Shown: one piece after another, positions 24,301 to 36,753 of the stretch
Numbering within the stretch: the stretch's first letter is position 1
How the letters are laid out: every line of letters starts with the position of its first letter
DNA from: Sphaerosporella brunnea
Taxonomy: Eukaryota > Ascomycota > Pezizomycetes > Pezizales > Pyronemataceae
Direction: 5' to 3'
Assembly (NCBI GenBank): GCA_008704415.1
Contig: VXIS01000192.1
Location: 1-64,000 of the forward strand
DNA length: 64,000 bases
Program-made: the position numbers and the translations under genes
The notes under the pieces: model-generated
The model's input: only the letters and a program-made list of their open reading frames with translations
The model's database searches: none
What the model was told of the DNA's origin: nothing

Positions 24301-24498
24301 GTATCTATGGTGTGGTATCACAGCTTCTCACCTGGGCAGATTTACTGCATTGCATACTTTCGATCGGTATCCAGCTAGAAGACAGATATAAACATATGTA
24401 TGATTCCGTAGGAAGTATTAGAACGAAAGATTTTGAGCCAGGCGAAGACAGTAACATACATCCTTGGTTACGCGAAAAGATCTCATGATCATGATCGA

Positions 24499-24988
24499 TC
24501 ATCTAGTTGTATCGCACTGATCACCACTTCTCCTCCGGTTTTTCTTGATCTCCTCGTAGTCCTTCATGATGAAAAACGAAATCTCCGTCTCGTGTTCTGT
24601 TTACAACGAGTCAGTTAGGTTGTATGGTTGCGGGTCGGGGTACACAGACCGCATCCGTAGCTAGCAAGAGTCGCACTATCGTCCCAAAACAACTCGTCGT
24701 TCTCGTCCTCCATGCTGATGATCAAGCTGTTGGTTTTTGTGCCGTGAGCCTTCGTGTACAGCTTCAGAGCATCGGGCTCCAGAGTTTGTACGCCTTAAAC
24801 CCGGGCTGCGTCTTGATGTCTGGCAGATTTCGAGTCAGTACGCGGTCCAGGTGTGAGGTGGAGTGCGCTACATACGGTTCTTGACTTTCTCCTTCAGCTC
24901 CACCGCCGTGAGCGTCATCAAGTCGAGGTGCAGAACTACATTCTTGGATGTGCTGAAGGGGAAGGATCGTGAGCGTCGCGTCCGTGAC
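24499..24988 (-). pseudogene. UPF0538 (C2orf76-like) gene, degenerate (right arm)
   Basis: Mirror copy of 10696-11185, with the same exon blocks and the same two frame-breaking lesions. Shared lesions mean that the decay, or a systematic base-calling error, affects both arms equally. Confidence 0.65.
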
Positions 24989-25191
24989 TGCGGCGTGTTC
25001 TTCAGTGATTGGATTTTGGGGCGAGAAGGAACGGCGGCGACATACTCGGGCGATCGTACGGGCTTGCTTGGTCGGTGGGTTAAGTAAGTTTGAGTTTCGC
25101 GGAGTAGTATCAAGCTTTCTTTCTTTCTCGCCTGCCCTATCAAACATCGCGGTTCTCGTTTCTTCGGTTTGCCCACAAATTAACTATCCAG

Positions 25192-25397
25192 GCCAACTCG
25201 CTTCCGCCATTAGCGACGGAGAAAGAGCTGGCCGACATGTTTGGTGTGATGCATACGCGGGAGCCGAGGAGGAACATCTACGATCGATGTATCGTTGTCA
25301 CTCTAGGTATGTGTGTGTAATCAAATTTAGTGCCGGCATGCAGCCTAACTAGACTATGGCAGATCCACTGCTCATATCCTGTCCACCGCCTTATTGA
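25192..25397 (+). CDS. Small unknown spliced ORF (right arm), 3' part only
   Basis: Mirror of 10287-10492. Exons are 25192-25306 and 25363-25397, with donor GTATGT at 25307 and an acceptor ending at 25362. The 5' end is not resolved and no family is recognised. Confidence 0.3.
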
Positions 25398-25527
25398 AAT
25401 CTCATGCATCAACTGCGGCCACCCTAATTACCAATCTGAGCAAGACAAAGGGAAATGTGTGAGAAAAACAATCAAAGGAAAGAAACGGGCACGAAAATCG
25501 CATAGACTGCCAGCCACCAGGACCGGG

Positions 25528-25756
25528 TTACTCCTCTTCCTCCATCTCCCTGCTCCCAAGCAACCGCCACGAATTGGCCAACCCTAATATCCCGCAGAAA
25601 CTGCAAGACAACCGGGATAGCCTTCTCCTGAAATAACTCGGTAACAGACCTCCACCGGAGGTGTTTCCAGCCCAGATCTTTCTCCACAGAGCGCTAAAGC
25701 GCGCGAATCTGTGGAAGCCATCTATAAGACTCCTTAAAGAGGTGCTCACGACTCTG
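25528..25756 (-). pseudogene. LINE ORF2 C-terminal relic (right arm)
   Basis: Mirror of 9928-10156, carrying the same in-frame stop and the same Cys-to-Ser change. The decay predates the duplication. Confidence 0.65.
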
Positions 25757-26059
25757 CCGGTTAGGTTGTTGAGCTCGGGGAGAGGGTGAGAAGGATCGCT
25801 GAGTACTGAGTGGTGGAGTGGATGGAGGATGGTGGCGAATATTTATTTATTAAAACTGGAGATGAACTTCTTTTTCTTGTAAATCATGGATAATGGGATC
25901 TTCTAGAAATACCAAGCTTTTTTTTTTTTTTTTGTTTGTTTATGATATGAATAGATTTTCGCTGTAATTTTTCCAAGGTAGCCAAGCTTCTACTCCCTCT
26001 TCTATAACGAAAGCTCAAAAATAAGTCCACGCTACAAAATTACCGGAAGCCCAGTCCTC

Positions 26060-27188
26060 TTAACCATGAAACCTACAGCCCACATAATGACCACGATTCC
26101 CAAAATCCATTATCCCCAGCCGCCCTCTATACGGCGCCATACATAGCCAGCAGAACTCATGTTCACAAGCCCGGCACGTCATATGATTGCAACCATGAAA
26201 CTTTTCGATAAAAGCCTTGCACTTAGGACACCGCTTATACTTCTTCTCCATATACTTTGTGCTAAGCTGGTTTTCCTTCTCACGGGCAGCACGGTATTCA
26301 GCATTTGCCTCATCGAACTCTTCACACGTCTGTCCCTCGTGCCAGGGGAGTTTATGAGCGAAACAACTCTTAGCGCTGCAGTACTTGCACGTCACTATCG
26401 GCGCCTCTTCGCCGCCTTCATGGAGTTGGCCACGGCCCATGCCAGCGCTGCAGTCGGGGTTCAAACACTCGCGGAAATCGGGGTCGGCACGCAGCAGCGA
26501 GAGAGTGAGGCGCTCGTTGTAGGCACTGGCGAGAGACCGGCCGCCGATCCGCTGGACGTCCGTGACCGAAAGCGTTTCTGCGCATTCGGGACATTTGGGG
26601 GCCTCGAAGGATGCGACGTTCTTAGCGAAGCAGTCGGTGAAGAGATCTGTAAGGCAAGAGGTGCAGGCGGCTGCCGGGTGGTTGCAGGCGGCTGTGAGCT
26701 TTCCCGAAGGGAAAGCGCTGGTACTGAGTGTGTAGAGGCAGACGCAGCACTTGCGGGAGGCGTTGATGGCCTCGATGTACCTGTGAAGTTTTAGGTGGGG
26801 GAAGGGGACTTGTGGGGACAGAGGAGGCCAACTGGTAATAAGCATCACTGGGAAGGATCTTCCGAAGGGTCCAGTAGTGAAAGGGTTTCTTGCATACGCA
26901 GTAGAGGCGCTCTCCGTACTTTAAGTCTGGGATGCGCAGGAGAAGTGTTGGGACGCAGATGGGGCCACAGTCTTCGTGGGTGCCTTTTATTCCCGTAACG
27001 TGGGTGCTCTTGTCCTTGCAGGGACAGCTACTTCTTTTATTCTTCTTCCCCGGCCTCTTCGTCTCCGCAGGTTGGGGTTTGATAGCTGCTCCTGCAGGAC
27101 CTTGACGGGTTTTAACCTTCTTTTGCGGAGACCGCCAAACTGAATCTCCCTCTTCCTTGACGTGCTTTCGTTTTTGAGGGGGCGACAT
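26060..27188 (-). CDS. RBR-type E3 ubiquitin ligase (right-arm copy)
   Basis: Mirror copy of 8511-9639 on the minus strand, exons 26833-27188 and 26060-26780, 358 residues. The RING1, IBR and RING2 cysteines, the putative catalytic Cys316 and the weak GTTGGC donor are all the same. The 3' flank contains the T16 tract (25918-25933) that is a single T in the left arm. Confidence 0.85.
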
Positions 27189-28164
27189 CGGGTACTCGCG
27201 AGGGATGATGTCTCCTAGACCGTAAAATTGACGTGCGAAGAGACGTGGGGTTTCTGAACAGAAGCAAGAAAGGGTGAAGAGAAAGTTAGGGTTCTTGCCT
27301 TTGCCAGTGGAGAGGCGAGTTTAAGAACTCGAGCTTCTTGGGGTTCGTTTTGAACATGATGTTTGCTCGAGCGGTGAGGAGAAGAGAGGAGATGCCTACA
27401 GAGTCTGAGGGAGTTGTAGGATTTGCTTCTTGGCACATAGAACGTGAGGGCTCTTGAGAGAGCTGGACAATCTTATATGAAACCTGAGGCCTGCTGTTTC
27501 TGGCATAGACTCAAAGATACATTTTCCAAAGGGTCATTTCCAAGACCACTAAACGTTCTAGTACACACAAAGGAGTAGGCGCGCGTTTAGCAGGACTTGA
27601 GTTAGTTTCACTCTGACCGTCTTTAGACGTCTAGCCGGAAAAATAATCGCGAAAAATGGGCTGGCCTTAGGACTTCCCGAAGTCACAGAAGTGATATTCC
27701 AGACCGAGTGACAGCTGCTGAAATGGCTGAAATGCACATAATCATTGGCAAACCGTAGTTAAGCTATAGAATAGCAAGAAACAAGTATCAGATTTTTTTC
27801 TCAAATCAACCTCTCTTCGCAAGTACAAACCGGAGGAGATAGGTAGGCCATGCATTCCAAAACCGCAGACCACCAAGAAAGAGAGCCCACGAAAGCCAGA
27901 GAAGAAATGGGGGCTCGAGAGAGCAACAAAGAGAGGGAGAGAATACACAATACATATGAGACCGCCACAAATCAACGCAAGAAAGGCGCAATTGAGCTCA
28001 GGCAAGCAAATAAAAAAAAAAAAAAAAAAAAACCCCAAGTTGACGCAGCAAACAAAAAAGAGACAGAGAGAGAAAAAAACAATTCAAAGCCCAGCCAACG
28101 ATACTCATTAACAGATTCCCAACAACCACACATCATAGCTCGCTCTCATCATGAGGCCGTTAGA

Positions 28165-31100
28165 TTACTCGTCGGGAACATCACTCAACTCGCTGCTGTT
28201 CCAGTCGATTTTCTCCTGCTGTTCCTTGGGTTTGCTCCGAGAACTCCGGCGCGGGCTAGTCACGGGCTGCTTCTTCTCAGGCGCCTTGCCTTTACTGGCA
28301 ACCTGGGCTTGAGCGCGCGTTGGCCTCTTGCGGACTGCCACCGTGGCAGTGGTCGCGGCAGCCATGGGTGCCACAGGGGCAGCAGCCTTTTCCGGCTCCT
28401 TCTCAGTCGCAGGCTCAGGTTCATCAACATCCATGCTTTCTCCCTCGGCAGGAATAGACTCTGCGGCCTTGATCGAGACCGAGGACTTCCTACGTCCACC
28501 ACCAGTACTGGTTCTGGAACGGCCACTGGCTCTCCTGCTCCGAACCTCAGGCTCACTCTCACTTTGCTGTTCGCTGGAAGCATCGGCCATCTCCTCATCA
28601 ACGTCGCTTTCTTCCTCCTCGAATTCTTCGTCGTCGCTCGGCGTATCCACAGTGTAATTTGTGACCTTGTTCGCGTGGCGTCCGCTACGACGACGGCCCT
28701 TCTCCGGAGGTGGTGGTGTGCTTTCCTTCCGAGTTTTCTTTTTCGTGGTTGACTTTTTGGACCTGGTCGAAGTTGACTCTGCTTTGGCTTTCTTGGACTT
28801 CGGTGCTGGGTTTGCAGCGGCCGAAGCGGTGCCGGTTTCGTTCTTTCGCTTCCTCCCGGTAGTGGCGACAGCAGCGTTTGACGAGGTGGAAGGAATAGCG
28901 TTGTGCTTGCTGGTGCGAACCAGATTACCGAGTTTCTTGTCGAGGCCTTCGGGAAGGAATGTTTTTTGGCTGATTTCCTGTGATTCTTTCGCGTCTTGCA
29001 TGGGAGCGAACAACGCGGCTGGAAGACGTAATTTTCCAGGCCACGTGAGAATCGCCCATTTCTGGTGGTCGGCATAGTGGCGGATCACTGCTTGCGAGAG
29101 CTCAGAGAGGTAATATAGGTTCTGTTGATCTTAGTTCAGGCGCTGTCTAGAGGAAGGAGAGCGACATACATCAGAGTTGTCGGGACTCAGCTTGTCACGG
29201 TATTGCTTCGCTCGTTGAGCGATGTAATAGATGAGAGAAATGTTCTCCTCGTTTGCCACGGTCCGAAGGTAAAACAAAATGTATCTACAGAACCACGCGC
29301 GTACGCTAACAATCAGCTCCGCCATCGATGCTCCATGTAATGACGTCGAGCACACCACGCCAGCAAAGGTGACTTTAGGAATAACATTGGGGTACTTACT
29401 TGGAAAAGTCCGTTAGGTCCTTTACTTGCTTTCCAAAATCTGGGTGGTGAATCAGCAGACTCATGAGACGAGCGAAAACAGCTTCCACCACGTTATGGCC
29501 TGTAGCGGACTTCGAGAGTGTGTTGGCACGTCCTCGGATCCAGATCGCTACCTCCTCCCTCCAGCCCTCGTTCGACTCATATGCCATCAAGAATACGATG
29601 GTGTAGAAGCGCGGCGAAAGCCTGCCATTGGCAAGGTATTTCTTCAGCTTGTTGATGAAGCCTTGACGAACTTGAGGGCATCTGTCCTGGGCAACAACGG
29701 CAAGCCTGTTGAAATCAACAGGTGAGATAAGATCATCATGGCCGGGCGTTGCTAGCTTCAAGAGATGCTGAGCAGCAGCCAACCGCAAACGTGATCGGTG
29801 AGAAGCTGGGGTGCCCTTAGTTTGTAAAAGTTCACCCCCATTAGCAACAATCTTATTCAGTGTTTTGATAGTGGCAATGTCCTGGGTATTGTTGACATTT
29901 GGGTGTGATCGCACGAGGTTCACAAGCACGCGAAGAGCCAGCAGCTTGGCTTTGATCTCATCGTCCAATTCCGCCTCTTCGGCCCATGCCGAATTGGATT
30001 CCTCATCCTCGCCCTCATCTGTGGGCTTTGGCTCATCTGCGGGCTTTGAAGTCTGGAGGATATTGCTGGCAAAATCCCTGATCGTCTTCGCCTCATCCTC
30101 GCACTGCTCAGGTGCCAGAAGCACCAATTGTCCAAGACAGGCGAGCTTCGCCAAAAAGTGCTTTTCTCCGAATTTGAAGTCCTTTCCTCCGAGTTTGAAG
30201 TCCTTGATGCAGCTCTGCACCAAGTCGGATGCGTAAAGCTCCTTTCTGCTGGCAGAATACATCAATATTGTCACAGCGTGCTTCGCTGCCGCCGGAGGTG
30301 AGCCGGTGAGGGCAAACGACACAAGGGATTGAAGAAGGTTACGCTCCCGGGGCATGTCATTCGGATAGCTCTTGGCGAAGCCAGCGCAAGCCTTGAGAGT
30401 ATCCACTGCGCCACGGTCAGGAGAACCCGAAGTCGGAGAACACTCCTGGAGAAGGTCGGACAGAGCTTTCACATTAGCCTTGAAGACAGCCGGGCTGGAG
30501 CTGGACATTTCCTTTAAGACTTCATGTGCGGTGCTACCAAGCGCAAGCTCGTTAGAGCGAGAGAACTCGATGATTGGTGCGACATGGGACTTGTTGTAGA
30601 TGAGTTGTGAAACACGATAGAGCAGGGGTGTGAGTGAGTCGAGGATGCCCTGCTGCGCAGTTTCACCAATCCTCTTCTTGATCTCCTTAAGAGCCTTAAC
30701 CACAGTGCGATAGTCACTGTCCGGGTTAAAGCAAAAGCGAATGAGTTGATAGCAACGCCGGTCATGGAGCTTTGCAAATTTTTGCAAATTTTCCTTGGCC
30801 TTCAGTGGCTCGGGAAGTTTCTGAGACAACCAAAATGAGAATTTTTCCAGAGTCGTCTGAACCGCAGCCTCGTCGACACCTTCTTCAATAACTCCGCTCT
30901 GAAATGGTCAGATACCGTGCATCGAAGGCTGGATTCAAAAATACTCACGTTGTTGTCTTCGCAGGCCTTCAAGAATACCTCCATGACCTTTGCATATGAA
31001 ATCTGCCTGAGCGGCACAGCAAAAAGGGCCCTCTTGGCCTTTTGGTCAAGACCCTTGACCAGAACGAGCAATCGGCGCACCCGCTTCTTGTCACCCTCCA

Positions 31101-32957
31101 TGATCTCTCGTTCTCGCTCCTTGCTGTCGACTTCTTTACTTTTGCCCTTCGTACCGGCTGCTTTGTCCAACTCCGCGCCATACCGTTCCTTTTCTATGGG
31201 AGGATAGTTGACGGGAATCAGAATTTCATGGAGAACGTGGTCAAGCAAAACATTGACCTCCGGGTCGTTGATGTAAAATGTGTCCAGAATCTTGCTAGGA
31301 ATCCAGCCCAGTTGAGCAAAAACAACCTCGTTACCGTCGGCAATGTCTTTATAGGCCATGTCCCACATTCTAGCGAGACATCGCATACCCTCCAGACGAA
31401 CGTGTATCTTCTTATCTCGCACTCGCTCAGCCAACGTCAATAGAATCTTCTTTCCCCATCCCTTGGTTTCGCCCTCGGTTTTCACTTTACGGTTGATATT
31501 GGTTGCAGCAATGGAATTGGAAGAGTTGTACAAGTTGAAAGGAGACTGATCAGCTGCGAGCTTGGTTGTGATAGTCAGGTAATCGAGAGACCTCATCGCC
31601 TGGCAGACGGTGAAGCGGACTTGTTCGTCCAGATCGTTGAGCTTGAGAGCAATCAAGTCCACAAGTTGTACCGCCATGTTGTCGGTCCTTTCTTTAAGAA
31701 TGCGCACGGCGGCCTGGACCCATTTTGCACGCACACCTGGAGATTTGTCGTTTGCCCTCTTAACCCATTCCTTCCAAGTTGCAGGCGCAGAAGATAAAAG
31801 GTTTCCAGTAAGCGCCATCTCGCCAATCGTCTCGCATGCAAGCTTGCGGATCTCGCCGTTGTCTGCCAGAAGCTCTTGTTCGAGTTGCGGAATGACGTTC
31901 TGGAGAACTTGCGGGCAGGCTTTCCAGAGCTCCTTTGCGAGCAGGTGGGCTTTTCTGAGGTCATGTAGATCCTCGTGAGTTGGCTCATGATGCTTCACAT
32001 CTTCTTCACCTTCTCCCTCGGGAGATCCTAGTCGTCGCGAAGGCGCGGCGTCGAGGACCACCTCCGAAAAGTACTGACAGATATGTCGCGCCATCTTGTC
32101 AACGCATGCATTACAGATCGACTTTGCCATGTTATATGCCGGAGGAGGCACCACACTGGTCAGCTTCGTCTGCTTTTCGTCGACCTCTCCACGAGCGGGA
32201 CCACCCTTCTTGTTGATTTGCACTGGGGCTGGGGCCATCCGTAAAAACTGGGCCATGATAATATCCACCACTTCTGATGGCAGCGAGTTGCACTCCTCGA
32301 TGAGCTGGGTGAGAATGTCGGTCATATGATATTCGATATTTCTTACTCCTGCATCAGGATTTGCGAGGTCGAAGAATGTGGTGAACAGCGAAAGCGTGAT
32401 TTCCTCACTTTCCGGAATGTCTGATATCAACACTATTGATTTGACAGTCGAGAGAGACTCCAGCAGATAGAGATAGTGACCGTGATTTTTGCTTTCTGGG
32501 TCTTCGAAGCCTTGCAGACACTTGACAAAGCATGCGAAGATGTCCTATGATGTCGCATCATCAGCACAATGATCCATGCGAAGAGATGCAGCCGCCTACG
32601 CGCACCGAACCTTACCTTGAGCTGGTTCGCAGTATAAGGCGCATCTGGCGCGTGTAGCCGTAGCATGTCTGCCAAGCAGCAAGCAACGAGCGCCCTCACA
32701 CCCTCATCTCGGTGCTGCATCAAGGAAACGTGAGCCAACTCCTTGGCCGGTATCGCGAGACTATCCCGATCGACACCTTCCTGGCCCAGTGAAGCTAACT
32801 GTTTGCTGAGCGTCCCCAGACGAGCAAGCAAAATGTTGAGGGCGATGGGCTTTCCAGCCTTCCATGAAAGTGGTTCGTTAAACGTGAGAGTACTGGAAGG
32901 AGCGTCTTCGACATCCGTGAGACTGTCGCCTTGCGGCGTACGCGACTGGGGGACCAT
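28165..32957 (-). CDS. PDS5: Sister chromatid cohesion protein Pds5 (right-arm copy)
   Basis: Mirror copy of the gene at 2759-7551. Exons on the minus strand are 32616-32957, 30949-32544, 29400-30898, 29170-29284 and 28165-29121, again 1502 residues. I see no coding differences from the left copy, and all splice sites are retained. Two intact copies of a cohesin regulator facing away from the axis would double its dosage if the palindrome is real. The 3' flank differs from the left copy by the A21 tract at 28012-28032. Confidence 0.92.
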
Positions 32958-33212
32958 TGCGTAGAGGGGAGCCCGGCCAGTCGGCAGTGGTCGCGGTTAA
33001 CAATGAGGCGTTGGGAAGAGAGAAATTGCACGACGCGTCGCGTCCGGAGGAGAGAATAAGTGCTGGACGCGTCAAGCACCTTTTCGAAGACAGTTAAAAT
33101 AGCGGGGAAATTGACGGAAAGAATGGGGACAAGAGGAAGCGCTGAAGGTTCAAGCGGGAGCACAATAACTTTCCCACTCTTTGCGATGCTGTCTCCATCA
33201 CTCACTGCAGGA

Positions 33213-33241
33213 GCGAACCCTAACCCTATGACCCTAACCCT
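33213..33241. promoter_or_regulatory. Telomere-like / telobox motif upstream of PDS5 (right arm)
   Basis: Mirror of 2475-2503, here read as CCCTAACCC blocks. It lies the same distance upstream of the right-arm PDS5 start. Confidence 0.35.
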
Positions 33242-34080
33242 CAATAATTAATAAGCATGAGTGATTGGCTGTGATACGATCACACGATTCCGAGTGCTAG
33301 CGAGTGGTTTGTATTGGAAGACTTCTGGAAGGGTTTAGAAGGTATCTGAAAGTTTTGAAACCTTATTTTCTGGAAAACCGGCGTTCCAGACGAAAAGTCT
33401 GAATAGAGGGGAGGGGTCTATTCAGACTTCCAGACGTCCAAAATTCTGGGTCGCGCAAGGTGATTGGGGCGGTGGTCGCCACGAGTACATCGCCCTCGAC
33501 CGGTGGTGGTGTGAAGGCAATGATCGCTTTACTTTTGAAAATCAGCCCAACGGGAATGGGGGGACCCTTTCAGACACTTTTTCTGACTTCTAAACCCTTC
33601 ATTATTTTATCCGTAGCTTTCGAGGGCGACCGGGAAAGCGGCGGCAAGTCGTTCTGATGATACTCGTTTTTACCGAAATCTGTCGCTGACGATGCTTGAG
33701 CTTTTATGTTTCGAAGCCGAAAATCGACTATACGCAGGAATCCGCGCATCGCCGCCCAACCCCGCCGCGCCGCCGCGGCGATAGTACCCGCCAGGCACTG
33801 GTCATCTCCATCCCCATCATCATCATCATCTTCTTCACCATCAACGTCGAAGCGTGCACCCGACTGTTGCCTCGCTTCCCACACCCTAGGCGACACCAAC
33901 AATAAATACATGATGAAAAAGTAATGGGGAGCTGTGACGATGCCAAAGCTGGACAGCTTGTTGCAACAGTCAACACCATTGCTGCGATGGCGTGATGAAT
34001 CATCCAAACACGTGATGTCACTCGTGAAACACCTGAAGTAACTCGCCATTACCTGCTGGTCCATGGTCATGTGAGTAATA

Positions 34081-34329
34081 CCGTATTATCTCACTTAAGA
34101 GCCACACCCCTAATCAGGCAATTTTCACACTAATCCGGAATTTTTTCGACTTTTAAGGCTCCAAAAGCTCGAAATCAGGCCATCTTTAATTTTCGCCAGC
34201 AAAAAAGATTACTTAAAGCGCCTCAGAATCGCACATAGAAAATATTTCATACATTTTGGAGTGAGTTGAAGACTCGCTGGCACGCGCCAAGACCGCTTAA
34301 AAGTGTGACTCTTAAGTGAGATAATACGG
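34081..34329. mobile_element. TA-flanked MITE, family A (right arm)
   Basis: Mirror copy of 1387-1635 with the same 249-bp length, the same TIRs and flanking TA at 34079-34080 and 34330-34331. The insertion therefore predates the inverted duplication. Confidence 0.85.
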
Positions 34330-34749
34330 TACCAAGGAAAACTGATCAAGGTGTTTTCAAAGGTACTGGTACATATCTAATGTAGCACTTTGAAAGCATG
34401 GTAGGGCTTGCGAAAAACCATGTTTTCGCACACAGCGCTTACATAACCAGTTTCCAAATCCCGCTAAGGTACCTATTGTAAGTAACAGGAAATACTCTGC
34501 CTATGGTTGGGGACTTCTAGTTGTGGGATTTCTGACATTCATTTCGCTTAGTAACACATACAAAAGTGCCGAGTGATGAGCGTGAATCTTCCTTTTTTGA
34601 CCATATAACTGACATTTGTCCCCGGGGAGGGTCCTATTTTCTCAACAACCAGGCAGAATTCGGAAATTCTGAGTTAATCAGTCGATAGAGCGAGCGAAAA
34701 CTAGGCCCCTGATAGTGTTATTTTTTAAAATAACTTTTTTTTGGTGGAG

Positions 34750-35657
34750 GATGCTCTGTCCAAAGTCAGGGTACCCAAACCCCTCCGTCTTTAGGTGTCC
34801 CCAACCATAGTAGGTCCGGTTGCTTATGGGGTGGCTGTTGGGCATCCTCCATGGCAACCGGTTGCAGCCACACGAAGGAACAACATTTTACCACCAGAAG
34901 GTGGTTTCTTTTTCATGGATAGAGAAGCGGATGATCCTTTATGATGCGGTCTTAACACCCTTACCGCAACCTTCCCCGCCGGCCCGTCACGTCACCACCT
35001 TTGCCCGGACTCCTTCCCTTACAGCGCTGTTTGGTACCCCTTCGCATAACCTCTACAGAACTCTCGAGTCACACCCCCTCTTCCTCTTTCCTCACCTTGC
35101 CAATTGTTTCCTGCTCGCACTTCTCGTCCTCTAGATCTGCTGCCATGATGACTTTCACCTCCCGCTTCCCCTCACTATCGACTGCCCCAATAACATCTTA
35201 GTCCTTAGCGCAACACCTCTGGTGATTAGAGACAGGTGCCGCCTTCTTTTTGCCCTGGGAATCTGACTTCTTCGCTGCTCTGTCTTGCCCTTTATCTTTC
35301 TTGGTATTCTCCTCGGCGGGCATTGTCCAGATCATTCCTGTGAGGTACCGCCCGTTATAGAGCACTCTGCGACTGCCCTTGATTACTTTTGGCGAGTGCT
35401 GCTGGAGCTTGTCCTTGGTGACGGCAGGGTCTGCTTCCGCCTGCTCCCGCATGCTTTGCCCGCTGCCCCAGGTCACCTACAAAGGCCTTGCCCAGTTCTA
35501 CGGAGTGGGAACAGCCCCCGCAAGCTTACCAGTCTCAGTCGCATAATCCTTGCGACGCTGACTGATAACTGAGTTGCCTGCAACTCTCAGTGTTTTTGGG
35601 CAAGCCCCAAAGAGTCGCGGCTGTCCGCTCACCCTGCCACTGCATTCTCCTGCTTAG
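34750..35657. repeat. Diverged outer segment of right arm
   Basis: This is the counterpart of 1-960. It contains a minus-strand ORF at 35198-35476 (92 codons from the first ATG) that is longer and better preserved than its left-arm equivalent. The ORF has a Lys/Gln-rich C-terminus and no family I recognise. The right copy keeping the longer frame suggests that the left copy carries more of the errors or decay. Confidence 0.7.
35198..35476 (-). CDS. Unrecognised ORF in outer palindrome segment
   Basis: A 92-codon minus-strand ORF. Its middle part, around YNGRYLTGMIWTMP, and its Lys-rich tail look protein-like, and the frame may continue upstream through an unidentified intron. The left-arm counterpart near 243-488 encodes the same middle block but shifts frame on both sides through 1-nt indels. 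It could be a fragment of a host gene or of a transposon protein. No function is assigned. Confidence 0.25.
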   Translation of the reverse strand: MTWGSGQSMREQAEADPAVTKDKLQQHSPKVIKGSRRVLYNGRYLTGMIWTMPAEENTKKDKGQDRAAKKSDSQGKKKAAPVSNHQRCCAKD

Positions 35658-36753
35658 GGAGGAGTCACATCGGTCCGACATTGGCCTCTCTAGTAGCGTA
35701 GGCCTTCTCGTGCATGTGGTTACCGTAAAAACTCGAGAGCAAGAGAATGGGCTACGTCACTGGCTAAGTCACTGCGCCATGTGGCTCCATGGCCAGCGTG
35801 CTTCGCAGATTCTGCCCTGCACCAGACCCGGATCCCGTGGGTGCGAGTCAGTTCAAGTTGTAGACTTGTGTCGCGCGGTTACTCACCCTAAAGCCCGGGT
35901 GTCCAAACTCTGTGAACTCCTCCTTTGGTTCAGTATTCCGTGTGGGCGACATCGTGGGCGAGGATACGGTAGTGGGCGAGGATGTGAGTGTCGTCATGCT
36001 GATGTCAGAAACTCATCCTCGACACCATCCGCCAATTTCACGGACCATCATGATCTGTCACTGATGATCCATTACGCTGACTCAGCGTCATTTATCGAGC
36101 CCCATGAGCAACCGCCCGGTTGCCGGATCTACGCTACAGTAGCTTCATATATGACTGCGGGATGAGGCGAGACGGAAGCGACTGAACTAGATAGGATATG
36201 TACTCATACCTATTTTAATGCTTGATGGCTGGCATAGGGAGTTTTCGAGTAGGCGTGCGGCGTTAATAGTTCTGCAAGACCGCCACCAGGACCTCGAGGC
36301 CATCCCGCCATTTGTATGTAGTCGCATGTTAGAATAGGATACATGGCTTCGTGAGAGCAGCCGTCAGGAGGTGACACACAGCTCCATCACCGGTAAACAA
36401 CCACAACAATCCATAATGATCCATACTCTTCGCTATACGTAGATATAGTACAGTATATAGTATATGAACGAGATATTGCTTCGTGATAGTTACAGCTTTC
36501 TTGATCTCAATTGCCGTTGCCAACCTAGAGACTCCTTGCTTGGATATGTTGACGTCTTTGGCCGTTGCCGCTCGCCTCGTGGCCTGCACGTCGAACTCAA
36601 ACCAGCCCCACGCGGACAAATTCGAGACCTGCCGGGCGGCAGCCAAACCTCCTCCAGCCCCCACCCATCGCAAGATGTCCTTCTTTCCCGCTTTCATCTG
36701 GACCTTGTCCGCGCCACTCGTCAAGTAATCATCCCAACCGCCACTACCCCAAT
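35658..36753. other. Intergenic between palindrome and POL4-like gene
   Basis: About 1.1 kb of single-copy sequence. A 191-codon plus-strand ORF (35590-36165) crosses the palindrome edge and has no family signature. I see no other gene. The part just before 36754 is open in the POL4 frame back to an ATG at 36565, but that extension is Pro/Ser/Arg-rich and not needed for the BRCT domain. Confidence 0.55.

Larger units (their letters stand above)
17860..35657 (-). repeat. Right arm of giant inverted repeat
   Basis: This is the mirror copy of 1-17825. It differs from the left arm by two long A/T tracts (28012-28032 and 25918-25933), which are 4 and 1 bases long in the left arm, by a few 1-2-base homopolymer changes, and by many small indels and substitutions outside about 34750. 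Homology stops being readable at 35657 only because the left arm meets the window edge there. Confidence 0.97.

Noticed and set aside
35720..35900. tRNA/SINE-like head on the minus strand (TGGCGCAGTGA)
   Set aside because: The A-box match is imperfect and no B box was found at a proper distance.
35590..36165. 191-codon ORF crossing the palindrome edge
   Set aside because: Composition is not protein-like, it shows no recognisable domain, and it spans the homology border.
36565..36753. N-terminal extension of the POL4-like protein from an upstream ATG
   Set aside because: The 63 extra residues are Pro/Ser/Arg-rich with no BRCT-related sequence; the start at 36754 suffices, though the longer form cannot be excluded.
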